This document shows positions 32,178 through 41,125 of a stretch of DNA of 64,000 nt, in pieces (position 1 is the stretch's first letter; each line of letters opens with the position of its first letter). Position numbers and translations under genes: made by a program. Origin of the DNA: JBFGCA01 sp041567315 (GTDB taxonomy: Bacteria > Acidobacteriota > Thermoanaerobaculia > Multivoradales > JAHEKO01); contig JBFGCA010000010.1 of the NCBI GenBank assembly GCA_041567315.1, positions 1 through 64,000 on the forward strand. Reading direction: 5' to 3'. The notes under the pieces are model-generated. The model saw only the letters and a list, made by a program, of their open reading frames with translations, made no database searches and was not told the DNA's origin.

Positions 32178-34145
32178 CTACCGCTGCGGCTCGGGGCCTT
32201 CGCTCTCAGCGGTCAGCCGCCGGTGCAGCCGGCGGGCGGGGCCGTGCTCGGGGTCGCTCTCCAGGATCTTGTCGACCAGGGCCCGGGCCCGCTCGAAGTC
32301 GCCGGCCCCGGCGAAGAGCAGGGCCTGGTTGTAGCGCGCGACCGGGTTGGCGGGGTTGAGCGCGAAGGCACGCGAGAGGGAGGCGGCCGCTTCGTCGCGG
32401 CGGCCGAGGGCGAGCTGGGCGCCGCCGAGGCTGGCCCAGGCGTCGTCGGAGCGGGGCGAGGGCGGCGGCGCGGCGGTACCACTCGAGGGCGGCGGCGAAG
32501 TCGCGGCGGCGCACCGCCAGGTGGCCGAGGTTCATGTTGGGGGCGAGCTGCTCGGGGTCGGCCTCGAAGGCCCGGCGGTAGTGGTCGGCCGCCTCGGCGT
32601 AGCGCCCCTGCTGCTCGGCCAGGATCCCCAGGTTGTGGTGGACCAGCTCGGGGCGCGGCCGGTAGCCGAGCGCCAGCGGCAGCAGCAGCGCCGCCGTCAG
32701 CAGCGCGGCGAGCGCCGCGGCCTCGCGGCGGCGGCGCCCGGCGACCGCCTCGCCGAGCCGGCAGATCGGCACCGCGGCCAGCAGCGCCAGCGCCGGGACC
32801 AGCGGCAGCCGGAACCGCGAGAACACGAAGAACGGCACCACCGAGGCGGTCCAGCCGGCGATCCACAGCAGGGCCGGGGCGAAGGGGCGCAGCCGCCGCC
32901 GCGCCAGCCACAGGCCGGCGCAGGCCAGGACGGTCAGCCCCGGCAGCTCGAGGAGCGGCAGACCCAGCGCCGGCGAGAGGCCCCGGACGTAGTAGTAGTC
33001 GACCGCGTCGGGCTCTTCGTACCAGCTCCAGAAGCGGCGCAGCTTGCGGAGCTGGAGGGCGAGGAAGGCGGCCGGCTCCTCGCGCGCCCAGCGCAGCGAC
33101 CGGCCCAGCCAGTAGCCCGAGACCTCGCGCGGCGTGAGCGGCCGGCCGAGGGCGGCCTCGGCCAGCCGCCGCGGCTCGCTCTGCTCGTAGCGAGGGATCT
33201 GCTTGCCGGGCACCAGCGGCCGGTAGGTGCCGTCGGCCTCGGGGTTGTTGCCGATGTAGAAGTTGACCCCGCCGCGCAGGCTGGTGAGGGTCGGCCCGCC
33301 GCCGAGGGCGGCGTTGCGCGCCGCGACCGGCGCCAGCACCAGGACCGCCGCCAGCACCGCCAAGGCCAGACCGGTCAACAGTCCCGCCGGCTTTCCCGAT
33401 CGCGGACCTGACGGTGAGCGCGGCGACGCCGCGTGAGTCCGGCCCGCCGCAGTTGGCGTTCGGGCCCCCGTCGCCGGTGCCCGCAGCACCGCCGCCAGGG
33501 GCAGCAGGAACAGCACCGCCACCACCGCGTTCTCGCGCAGCAGGACCAGGACGCCGACCAGCAGGCCGGCCAGCAGCCACCGCCCAGGTCGCCACCGCTG
33601 CCTCCGTCGCCGCTCCCATCGGACCGAGGGCCGCCCTGCCACAGCCCCGCCACCACCCACAACAGGAAGCAGACCACGGTCACCGCCATGGACTCCTTGA
33701 GAATCTGGACGTCGTAGAAGATCAGCGGCCCGTAGACCGCCGCCACCGCCGCCGCCGCCAGCCCGATCCCGGCCAGCCGGCGGCCGCAGCGGTAGAGCGC
33801 CCAGACGCCGGCCACCGCCAGGGCGATCTGGGCCAGGTAGACGAGGTCCAGCCGTTGCCCGAACAGCGCGTAGATCGCCGCCAGGAGATAGGGATAGAGC
33901 GGCGCCTGGTAGAACGGCTCCGAGCCCAGCCAGTCGCCGGCCGCGATCGCGCGCGCCCAGCGATCGTAGTCCTCGCTGTCGAGGATCAGCTCGGCGAAGA
34001 ACGGGTGCTCCCGCACCGCCAGCCAGTGGGCGAGCCGGAGCGCCAGGGCGACGAGCAGGACGGCCAGCAGCAACAGCCGCTGGCGGCCTTCGGGCGGACC
34101 GGCCGCGCGCCGGGTGGTCCGCGCTTGACCGGCTGGCGCCGCCAT
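32178..34145 (-). pseudogene. GT39/ArnT-like membrane glycosyltransferase with TPR tail, broken by two frameshifts
   Basis: Joined across frames this is a polytopic membrane protein of about 656 residues. It begins MAAPAGQARTTRRAAG and a first transmembrane segment, then the lumenal loop SEDYDRWARAIAAGDWLGSE and FYQAPLYPYLLAAIYALFG typical of the PMT_2/GT39 family. Many membrane segments and FYIGNNPEADGTYRP follow, then a C-terminal TPR part (YAEAADHYRRAFEADPEQLA, DEAAASLSRAFALNPANPV) to a stop at 32178. The frame changes near the CCC at 33583-33585 and again at the GGGG at 32453-32456; one extra base at each repairs it. Either the gene is dead or the sequence has two indel errors. Such enzymes move sugars from polyprenyl carriers to lipids or proteins in the periplasm. 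Confidence 0.7.
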
Positions 34146-34215
34146 CCGTGATAGCTTAGCGGGTCGCGATCCGCCGCCCAGCGCTCGACGTCCCCCTCGT
34201 GGGAGGAGCCTTCCC

Positions 34216-35817
34216 ATGGCCAAGTCCCTCTATCTGATCAACCCACGCTCCGAGATCCCGACCTACTTCGGGGCGGAGGTGTTCGAGCACTGGGGGTTCG
34301 AGCCCGCCCAGGCCAACGCCGATCTGGCGACGGTGACGGTGGCGGCGATGGCCCCGGCCGACTGGCGGGTGACGATCTGCGACGAGCACATCGGCACCGT
34401 CGACTTCGACGTCGACGCCGACTTCGTGGGGCTGACCGGCAAGGTCACCCAGGAGCGCCGGATGGTCGAGCTGGCCGGCGAGTTCCGGCGCCGCGGCAAG
34501 ACGGTGATCATCGGCGGCCCCTTCGCTTCGCTGACCCCCGACGTGGTCCGCGAGCACTGCGACGTGCTGGTGGTGGGCGAGCTTGAGGGCATCGCCGAGG
34601 AGTTCTTCGGCGACCTCGAGCGCGGCTCCTGGAAGCGGGAGTACGTGGCCGAGCGGCCCGAGCTCGACACCTCGCCGGTGCCGCGCTGGGACCTCTACGA
34701 CAACAGCCGCAGCCTGGTGGGCTGCGTCCAGACCTCGCGCGGCTGCCCCTTCGAGTGCGAGTTCTGCGACGTCATCCAGTACCTGGGGCGCAAGCAGCGC
34801 CACAAGCCGATCGCCAACGTGCTGGCCGAGCTGGACGTGCTCTACGACCTCGGCTACCGGGCGGTGTTCCTGTCCGACGACAACCTCACCGTCTACCGGA
34901 AGCGCGCCAAGGAGCTGCTGGCGGCGCTGAGGGACTGGAACCGGGCCCGCACCGCCGGCCCGGTCCACTTCTTCACCCAGGTGTCGATCGACGCCGCCCG
35001 CGACGCCGAGCTGATGCGGCTGCTGGGCGAGTCGGGGATGACCTGGGTGTTCATCGGCATCGAGACCCCCAACGTCGAGAGCCTCAAGGAGACCAAGAAG
35101 CGGCAGAACGTCGGCGTCGACCTGATCGGCCAGGTCGAGGTCTTCCTCGAACACGGCATCGGGGTGATGGGCGGCATGATCGTCGGCTTCGACCACGACG
35201 AAGTCGACATCTTCGAGCGCCAGTTCGAGTTCGCCATGGAGTCGCCGATCCCCTTCTTCACCCTCGGCGCGCTGGTGGCGCCCCCGACCACGCCGCTCTA
35301 CGACCGCATGGAGCAGGCCGGCCGGCTGACCAAGGCCCAGGAGGACTACATCTCGGCCCCCTGGGACACCAACGTGATGCCCAGCAGGATGAGCTCCGAG
35401 GAGCTGTTCACCGGGCTGCGCTGGCTGTGCAACCAGCTCTACACGCCCGAGAACTTCACCGCCCGGATGCTCAGGATGATCGACCGGCTGGGCCCGCGGC
35501 GCGGCGCCTTCGCGCCCCAGGCCGGGCTGGCGGCGCCGCGGCTGCCGCGGCCGGTCGAGCAGCAGGCGATCAAGCTGATGCGCAAGTTCATGCGCAGCGG
35601 CCCCGCCGAGCGCCGCCTGTGGACCACGGTCTACGAGGCGATGGAGGCCAAACCGGGTAGCGAGGCGATCGCCATGCTGAACCTCTTCCGCTACGCCCAG
35701 GTGCGCTGCCTCTACGAGGTGGGTCGCTTCTACGAGCCCCACCCCACCGAGCTCTCCCCCTTCGCCGGCCAGCCGCCGGCCCCCGCCACCGAGCGCCTGG
35801 TCACCCTGGGCGCCTGA
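34216..35817 (+). CDS. B12-binding-type radical SAM protein with DUF4070-like C-terminus
   Basis: A 533-residue protein. The N-terminal Rossmann-like B12-type domain (about 1-135) contains CDEHIG and TVIIGGPFASLTPD. The radical SAM domain has the cluster motif C177, C181, C184 in SRGCPFECEFC, followed by LSDDNLT and IGIETPN. The C-terminal region (FTLGALVAPPTTPLYDRM onward) fits the DUF4070 type found in HpnP-like hopanoid methylases and related enzymes that alkylate unactivated carbons. Substrate here is unknown. It is divergent from the glycosyltransferase gene (70-bp gap) and its 3' end overlaps the convergent regulator gene by 17 bp. The context does not contain hopanoid genes. Confidence 0.85.
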   Translation: MAKSLYLINPRSEIPTYFGAEVFEHWGFEPAQANADLATVTVAAMAPADWRVTICDEHIGTVDFDVDADFVGLTGKVTQERRMVELAGEFRRRGKTVIIGGPFASLTPDVVREHCDVLVVGELEGIAEEFFGDLERGSWKREYVAERPELDTSPVPRWDLYDNSRSLVGCVQTSRGCPFECEFCDVIQYLGRKQRHKPIANVLAELDVLYDLGYRAVFLSDDNLTVYRKRAKELLAALRDWNRARTAGPVHFFTQVSIDAARDAELMRLLGESGMTWVFIGIETPNVESLKETKKRQNVGVDLIGQVEVFLEHGIGVMGGMIVGFDHDEVDIFERQFEFAMESPIPFFTLGALVAPPTTPLYDRMEQAGRLTKAQEDYISAPWDTNVMPSRMSSEELFTGLRWLCNQLYTPENFTARMLRMIDRLGPRRGAFAPQAGLAAPRLPRPVEQQAIKLMRKFMRSGPAERRLWTTVYEAMEAKPGSEAIAMLNLFRYAQVRCLYEVGRFYEPHPTELSPFAGQPPAPATERLVTLGA

Positions 35818-36181
35818 CGGCGCGCCCCGGGCGGCGGTCGCGCCGGCGGCGAGCGGGAGCCGCCCCACCGAGCACCTCCATCAGGCCCCGTCGATAGGCC
35901 TCGAAGGCCTGACGTCCGGCCTCGGTCAGATGGAGCAGGGTGCGCGGGATCTTGCCCACGAACTCCTTCGTGATCTCGACGTAGCCGGCGGTCTCCAGCT
36001 TGCCGAGATGAGACGACAGGTTGCCACGAGTCAGCCCGCTCTGCCGCAACAGGAACAGGAAGTCGGCGCTCTCCACGACGGAGAGCAGCGCCATGACCGA
36101 CAGCCGGGCCGGCTCGTGAATCAGCCGGTCGAGTTCGGCAAGCGACTTGAATGGGGCGCCGTCGGGCTCAGCCGGCGCCAT
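35801..36181 (-). CDS. Winged-helix transcriptional regulator (HTH_27-type)
   Basis: A 126-residue DNA-binding protein. LDRLIHEPARLSVMALLSVV, FLFLLRQSGLTRGNLSSHLG, KLETAGYVEITKEF and RTLLHLTEAGRQAFEAYR are the helix-turn-helix and wing pattern of the small PadR/MarR-like HTH_27 family. These are typically encoded with a membrane protein whose operon they regulate. The start at 36181 overlaps the stop of the upstream membrane gene by 14 bp, so they are co-transcribed. The palindrome at 36823-36838 upstream of the operon is a candidate binding site. The N-terminal extension from an earlier start (36250) is not family-like and is rejected. Confidence 0.82.
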   Translation of the reverse strand: MAPAEPDGAPFKSLAELDRLIHEPARLSVMALLSVVESADFLFLLRQSGLTRGNLSSHLGKLETAGYVEITKEFVGKIPRTLLHLTEAGRQAFEAYRRGLMEVLGGAAPARRRRDRRPGRAVRRPG

Positions 36182-36794
36182 CCAGGACCTTTCCGGGGGG
36201 CGCGTGTCTCCGCAGGAACACGACCAAGGCGGCGACGCCGTAGAGAACAAGCAGCCCTCCCACGGTGAGCAAGTAGAGCTTGACGCCGGTGTACGTCTGC
36301 GGGAACCACAGCGAGAAGGCGACCCCCAGTCCGACGGCGATCAACACGAAGGCGCGGTAGCGCCTCACGCCCGACACCGCGCCCTGGTAGATGAATCCGC
36401 CGGCCAGCAGCACCCCGGCCAGGGCGGGAGACCACTGCCTCCAGAGACCCCAGAGGGTGTTGTCCGCCCGGTCGCCGAAAAAGGCCAGGGCAACTGCCAT
36501 GCCGGCAATCGCCAGGATCGTGTAGAGAGCGATACCTCGCAGGAGCTTGGCCGGCTTCTCCGCCCTCAGCTCGGCGTAACCGACTCTCGGGTAGGTGAAG
36601 CGGCGCCTGATGGCCTCGAGGATCGGAGTCAAGAAGACCATCAGCAGAATCCAGGGGACCAGCAGGCCGTCGTCGTGAATCCAGCCGGCCGTAGCGGCGA
36701 GAAAGACCCCGAGCAGGATCTCGGTCAAGCCGTCCTGCTGGAACGTCCACCACGCGGCCTGCTCGACTTTCTTGAGATGGAGGATCCTCGACAT
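36168..36794 (-). CDS. Five-to-six-span membrane protein co-encoded with the HTH regulator
   Basis: A 208-residue membrane protein with about five or six hydrophobic segments (LTEILLGVFLAATAGWI, PWILLMVFLTPILEAI, LYTILAIAGMAVALAFFG, ALAGVLLAGGFIYQG, FVLIAVGLGVAFSLWF, YLLTVGGLLVLYGVAALVVF). No transporter family is recognised. Proteins of this size next to HTH_27 regulators are widespread and uncharacterised. The start at 36794 is chosen because GAGGTG precedes it; a longer frame begins at 36809. The promoter region upstream is AT-rich for this genome. Confidence 0.75.
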   Translation of the reverse strand: MSRILHLKKVEQAAWWTFQQDGLTEILLGVFLAATAGWIHDDGLLVPWILLMVFLTPILEAIRRRFTYPRVGYAELRAEKPAKLLRGIALYTILAIAGMAVALAFFGDRADNTLWGLWRQWSPALAGVLLAGGFIYQGAVSGVRRYRAFVLIAVGLGVAFSLWFPQTYTGVKLYLLTVGGLLVLYGVAALVVFLRRHAPPGKVLDGAG

Positions 36795-36822
36795 GTCGCA
36801 CCTCTGCAAACTAGTCTATTGC

Positions 36823-36838
36823 TACAGATAAGTCTGTA
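36823..36838. promoter_or_regulatory. Operator-like palindrome
   Basis: TACAGATAAGTCTGTA is a perfect 6-bp inverted repeat with a 4-bp spacer, 29 bp upstream of the membrane protein start, in an AT-rich stretch (36810-36850). It is the best candidate for autoregulation by the downstream HTH protein. Confidence 0.5.
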
Positions 36839-36910
36839 CTACAAACCATAGAATGTCAAGGGCCCATGGGCCTCCCGCCAGCGCGGCGTCCGGGCGTCTG
36901 CCAAGGCCAC

Positions 36911-37075
36911 TAGTGGTCTGTGACACTCGAATCGGTAGTGGATGGGCGAGCCATCGCGGCCGAGATCCAGGCGCGCCGACGCAGTCATAGCGGGGACTAT
37001 GGCGAGGAGGCGCAACGCCGAGATCGGCTGGGAGGGCCGCTCAGGCACTATCGATTTGGGTGTTACAGGCCACTA
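36911..37075. mobile_element. 165-bp MITE-like element with TA flanks
   Basis: Terminal inverted repeats of 28 bp (36913-36940 and 37046-37073) match at 23 of 28 positions, with all differences transitions. Each end is flanked by TA, the target duplication of IS630/mariner-type elements. The interior has no coding frame and partly folds on itself. This is a non-autonomous miniature element; no related transposase is in the window. Its right end contains the stop codon of the neighbouring Bor-like gene. Confidence 0.75.
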
Positions 37076-37534
37076 GGGCGCAGCCCTGGCCGTCGGCTCG
37101 GCGCTCGGCGCGAGTTCATCCAGCGCCGCCAGGGTCACCGCCAGTCGATCCGGCGCCACCTCCCGGACCAGGTCCGGGAAGCGCGGATCGGCGAGGATCC
37201 GGGCTACCTGCTCTTCAGCCAGGTCGATCCGAGCCGTCGACCCGTCGTCACAGCGGATCTCGACCGTGGTCGGCGAGTAGATGAACCCGATGAGCACGTC
37301 CACCAGCCCGTTGACGAAGCTCACCTTCTGGTGGATGGTGGCGTTGCCCGAAGGGCAGAACTTCTCCAAGTCCAGCTCTTTCTGGAGCTCCGGCCGGATC
37401 AGCCCGAAGATCCAGTGGTGATGCCAGTGCCGGTAGACGATCTCGCCGTCCGGGGCACCGGCACCCACGTTGTAGGTGTGCTGGAAACAGGCCGTGAGCC
37501 CGACCGCGAGCAGGACTAGCGCAGCCTTCCGCAT
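37073..37534 (-). CDS. Bor/Iss-family lipoprotein
   Basis: A 153-residue lipoprotein with signal MRKAALVLLAVGLTAC (lipobox LTAC). FQHTYNVGAG, then FCPSGNATIHQKVSFVNGLV and GFIYSPTTVEIRCDDG match the lambda Bor / Iss family, outer-membrane lipoproteins that in enterobacteria help serum survival. In free-living bacteria their role is unknown. It is longer than Bor (about 97 residues) by a C-terminal extension ending in an Ala/Pro-rich tail. The TAG stop at 37073-37075 is formed by the right end of the adjacent MITE, so the original C-terminus may have been altered by insertion. AGGAGG precedes the ATG. Confidence 0.8.
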   Translation of the reverse strand: MRKAALVLLAVGLTACFQHTYNVGAGAPDGEIVYRHWHHHWIFGLIRPELQKELDLEKFCPSGNATIHQKVSFVNGLVDVLIGFIYSPTTVEIRCDDGSTARIDLAEEQVARILADPRFPDLVREVAPDRLAVTLAALDELAPSAEPTARAAP

Positions 37535-37812
37535 GGTGGTTCCTCCTCTCGTTCAGCGAACTTCCCTCCATCCCTTTAAGCGCTCTCTCCGCTGAATTGC
37601 TGCAGCGCAGCTCGAGGTTGGCTTAGTGTTCCCGCGGTGGCGCCATTGGTGGGCCGCGGCGGCGGCTGGCACCCGGCTCGCCTTCTGCGGTAATCTTTCC
37701 TGTAACAGTGCCTGCGATGTCGCACTCGCCATCCCCTCCGCGGCAGCACCTTCCCGGAGCGAACTCCGGGTGGAGTCCGCCGCGGTCGGTTACGGGTTGA
37801 AGGAGGAGAGCA

Positions 37813-38316
37813 ATGCCGAACGCGCCACGCCGCTACCGTTCACCCTGGATCCTCGTAGCGATCCTCGGGGCCGCCGCCCTCGTCGCCCCGCGGGACGCGC
37901 CCGCCGAGGGCGCCCCGCCGGCCGAGAACGTGGTCCAGATCCAGATCGTCGGGCAGCCGGGAGCCGAGGAGCTCAAGATCGTCCACCGCGGGGTCGGCAT
38001 CTGCCGCAAGGCGAGCGCCGACTGCGCGAACCAGGTCACCTGGCAATGGACCGGCAAGCCCAAGGCGGGCGCCAAGATCGTCATCCGGTTCATCACCGGC
38101 ACCGCCTTCGCGAACAACTGCCTGGTCGACGCCATGGGCAAGCCGCGAGTGGAGTTCGAGATCGCGGCGGCGGGCAGCGACACCTCGGCGACCGCCAGCG
38201 AGTTCTGCCCGCCCAAGTCGGCCTGGATCTACCAGGTCAGCTGCGTGATGACCAACGGCAGCGGCCTTTGCCCGGGCATCGCGCCGATCGACCCCGGGGT
38301 GATCATCGGGGGCTAG
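37813..38316 (+). CDS. Small secreted protein of unknown function
   Basis: A 167-residue exported protein. The signal peptide (SPWILVAILGAAALVAPRDA) precedes a beta-rich domain with QIQIVGQPGAEELKIVHRGV and six cysteines in GICRK, ADCAN, NNCLVD, EFCPP, VSCVMT and GLCPG. These would pair as disulfides after export. No family is recognised. AGGAGGAG lies just before the ATG. It converges on the kinase gene with 12 bp between stops. Confidence 0.7.
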   Translation: MPNAPRRYRSPWILVAILGAAALVAPRDAPAEGAPPAENVVQIQIVGQPGAEELKIVHRGVGICRKASADCANQVTWQWTGKPKAGAKIVIRFITGTAFANNCLVDAMGKPRVEFEIAAAGSDTSATASEFCPPKSAWIYQVSCVMTNGSGLCPGIAPIDPGVIIGG

Positions 38317-38328
38317 CCCAGGACCCGC

Positions 38329-40881
38329 TCAACCGCCGGTGAGGGCCCTGAACTCCCGGTGGCGGCGTAGCGCGGCGAACTCGTCCTCGTCGCGGATCAG
38401 CTCGGCCGAGGCGCCGAGCTCGATCGCCCGTCGAAGCAATGCCAGGGCCTGCGGCGGGTCGTCGCACAGGCCGTAGACGTAGGCCGCCTGGTGGGCGTTC
38501 TGCGCCGTGTCGGGCAGCTCGGGGCGGAGCGCGGCCACCAGCTCCAGGGCGCGACCGCACTCCTCGCCACGGGCGGCGTAGAACGCCTGCCGGAGGCGCA
38601 GGTCATGGCTCTCCGGGTTGGTGGCGAGCTCGGCCTCGACCAGCTCGAGGGCCTTGCGGTACTCCTCCAGAGCCTCCTGCCGGCGGCCAATCCGGCTCAG
38701 CAGGTCGGCGAGGTTGCGCCGCACCTGGTCGTTGCGGGGATCGAGCCGCACCGCCTGCCGGTAGTAGCGGCCGGCCTTTTCCCACCGGTCGGCCCGCTCC
38801 GAGAAGTAATAGGCGGTGCCGATGTTGCTCGCCAGACGGGCGCTGCGCACCGGAGCGTGGATCCGGTCGTAGGCGGCGATCGCCGCCTCCGGGCGTCCCT
38901 GCGAGATCTCCAGCGTCGCCAGGTTCTCCTGCGGCAGGCTGATCGCCCGCGGCACCAGCTCCACGGCCTTCTCCCAGGCGCTTCGGGCCTCGTCGTAGCG
39001 GCCCAGCCGCCAGTAGAAGCTGCCTAGGATGTTCCAGTTGTACCAGTCGCTGCCCCCCAGCAGCGTGGCGCCGCGATAGGCCTGCTCGGCGGCGGCCAGA
39101 TCTCCCGCCTGCTCGTAGCTCTTGCCCAGCTCGCGCTGCGCTTCCTGGGGCTTGGGGTGATTCTCGAGGATCGTCCTCAGCGCCGCGATCGAGTCCGAAG
39201 CCCGCCCACTGCCCCGCAGCACCCGGGCCAGCGCCACCTGGGCCGCCGGCAGCTCGGGATCGATCTCGAGGGCGCGCCGGGCGGCCCCCTCGGCCGTCTC
39301 CAGCGCCGCCGGGTCTTTGTCGCGGACGCCGATCCACCAGCGGGCCTCGCTCATCCCCACGTAAGCCAGGGCGAACTCCGGGTCGACGCGGATTGCCTGC
39401 TCGAGAAGCTCTATCGCGCTCTCCGGGTTACCGGCCTGAGCGGGGTCCTCGAGCAGGGCCCGACCCTGCAGATACAGGTCGTAGGACCGGAAGGACCGCG
39501 TCGGGTCCCGGGCCAGCCGCTCCTGCTCGCGCGGGGTGAGCGGGATCTCGAGCACCTCGGTCAACCGCCGGCCGAGCTGCCGCTGGAGACCGACGAGATC
39601 GTTCGCCGGACCGCGGAGCTCGTTCGGCCACAGCACGTCCCCCGCCGCGTCGAGCAGCTTGGTCGCAACCAGCAGCTCCTCTCCCGCGGCCCGCACCTCC
39701 CCCTCGAGCAAAGTCCCGACGCCGAGCCGACGGGCGATCTGGCTGGGAGCGAGCTCCTCCCCGCGGTCGCTCCAGGCCTCGGCCCGGCTGAGCACCTGGA
39801 GGCCCGCGACCTCGCTCAGCGTGGTGATCAGGCCGGCCGCCAGCCCGTCGACCACATAGTCTCTCCCCGGGTCGCCGGTGAGGTTGTGGAACGGCAGCAC
39901 GGCCAGGTGGCGGAACTCCGCCGTGGGGCGGCTCACCAGCAGGGCGGAGGCGGCGGCCAGCAGGATCGCCGCCAGCACCGCCACCAGGTAGCGCCGCCGT
40001 ACGTAGCGGCGGAGCGAGGGTCCCGGAGCAGCCGCCGCGATCAGCGTCGGCGCCTCGTCTGCGGCCGGGTCGACCAGCATCGACAGGTCGCGCTCGGCCG
40101 CGGCAGCCGAGGGATAGCGGTCTTCCCTGCGCGGGGCCAGCAGCCGGGCGAAGACCGCCTCGAGCTCCGGCGGCACGCCGGCAACCGCCTCGCCCAGAAG
40201 CGGTGCCGGCCGGTTGAGGATCGCCTGGCACAGGGCGGGGATGCTGTCGGCGACGAAGGGCGGCCGGCCCGCGATCAGCTCCCAGAGCACCACCCCCGCC
40301 GACCACAGGTCGCTCCGCGGGTCAAGCTCTTCGCCGCGCACCTGCTCCGGCGACATGTACGCAAAGGTGCCGAGCGTGGTGCCGGGCCGGGTGGGCCCTC
40401 CCTGGTCCACCAGCTTGGCGAGCCCGAAGTCCACCAGCTTGACCTCGCCGCGCCCGGTCAGCATGACGTTGGCCGGCTTGACGTCGCGATGGACGATCCC
40501 CGCCTCGTGGGCGCGCCCCAGACCGCGCAGGATCTGCCGGCCGATCGCGATGGCCTCTGCGGTCGGCACGGCCCCTTCACGCAGCCGGTGCTTGAGCGTC
40601 CGGCCCTCGCAGAACGCCATGCAGATGTAGAGCTGGCCGTCGCCGGCCTCCCCGATGTCGTGGATGGTGCAGATGTTGGGATGGTCGAGCGAGGAGGCGG
40701 TCTTGGCCTCGCGGACGAACCGCTCCCGGGCCTCGGCGTCCTGGTCGAGCCCGGCCGGCAGGAACTTGAGGGCGACGAACCGCTCGAGTCGGGTGTCCCA
40801 GGCCTTGAACACGACCCCCATGCCGCCTCCCCCGAGGCGCTCGCCGATCTCGTAGTGACCCACCCGCTGTGGAACCGTCAT
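38329..40881 (-). CDS. Ser/Thr protein kinase with TolB-like and TPR extracytoplasmic domain
   Basis: An 850-residue transmembrane kinase. The N-lobe GERLGGGGMGVVFKAWD and K39 (VALKFLP), the catalytic HRDVKPANVM with D133, DFG at 151-153 and GTFAYMSPEQ are intact, so it should be active. One membrane span lies at about 299-317. The outer part starts with a TolB/adenylate-cyclase-associated type segment (VLPFHNLTGDPGRDYVVDGL) and continues with many TPR units (AIELLEQAIRVDPEFALAYV, YDEARSAWEKAVELVPRAIS). This architecture is characteristic of Acidobacteriota. ATG at 40881 follows a GTG-rich leader; an upstream start is unlikely. Sensing a periplasmic partner through the TPRs is a reasonable inference. 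Confidence 0.92.
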   Translation of the reverse strand: MTVPQRVGHYEIGERLGGGGMGVVFKAWDTRLERFVALKFLPAGLDQDAEARERFVREAKTASSLDHPNICTIHDIGEAGDGQLYICMAFCEGRTLKHRLREGAVPTAEAIAIGRQILRGLGRAHEAGIVHRDVKPANVMLTGRGEVKLVDFGLAKLVDQGGPTRPGTTLGTFAYMSPEQVRGEELDPRSDLWSAGVVLWELIAGRPPFVADSIPALCQAILNRPAPLLGEAVAGVPPELEAVFARLLAPRREDRYPSAAAAERDLSMLVDPAADEAPTLIAAAAPGPSLRRYVRRRYLVAVLAAILLAAASALLVSRPTAEFRHLAVLPFHNLTGDPGRDYVVDGLAAGLITTLSEVAGLQVLSRAEAWSDRGEELAPSQIARRLGVGTLLEGEVRAAGEELLVATKLLDAAGDVLWPNELRGPANDLVGLQRQLGRRLTEVLEIPLTPREQERLARDPTRSFRSYDLYLQGRALLEDPAQAGNPESAIELLEQAIRVDPEFALAYVGMSEARWWIGVRDKDPAALETAEGAARRALEIDPELPAAQVALARVLRGSGRASDSIAALRTILENHPKPQEAQRELGKSYEQAGDLAAAEQAYRGATLLGGSDWYNWNILGSFYWRLGRYDEARSAWEKAVELVPRAISLPQENLATLEISQGRPEAAIAAYDRIHAPVRSARLASNIGTAYYFSERADRWEKAGRYYRQAVRLDPRNDQVRRNLADLLSRIGRRQEALEEYRKALELVEAELATNPESHDLRLRQAFYAARGEECGRALELVAALRPELPDTAQNAHQAAYVYGLCDDPPQALALLRRAIELGASAELIRDEDEFAALRRHREFRALTGG

Positions 40882-41125
40882 CCGCAACGGGATTCTAAAC
40901 ACTTGCTCGGCGCGGTCGCCGGCCGCGTGCGGTAGCCGGAGGGGCGGAGCCAGCGACGCGGCCCGCCGCTTGCACCGGTTGCTGGCCGTGTGCGCCAGAC
41001 GGCACTGGCCATGGGCTGACAACGAGCGGCCGCTGTCAATTTGCGGCTTCGGCAGTCACGTTTTTTTTCAGGTTCGACCGAATAGGGCCTGCCGCGCGCG
41101 GAGCCCGCACCAACGAGGTGACGGC

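Noticed and set aside
41061..41068. Run of eight T upstream of the DUF3857 gene as a terminator
   Set aside because: No stable stem precedes it on the strand reading into the T-run; it is likely part of the promoter region.
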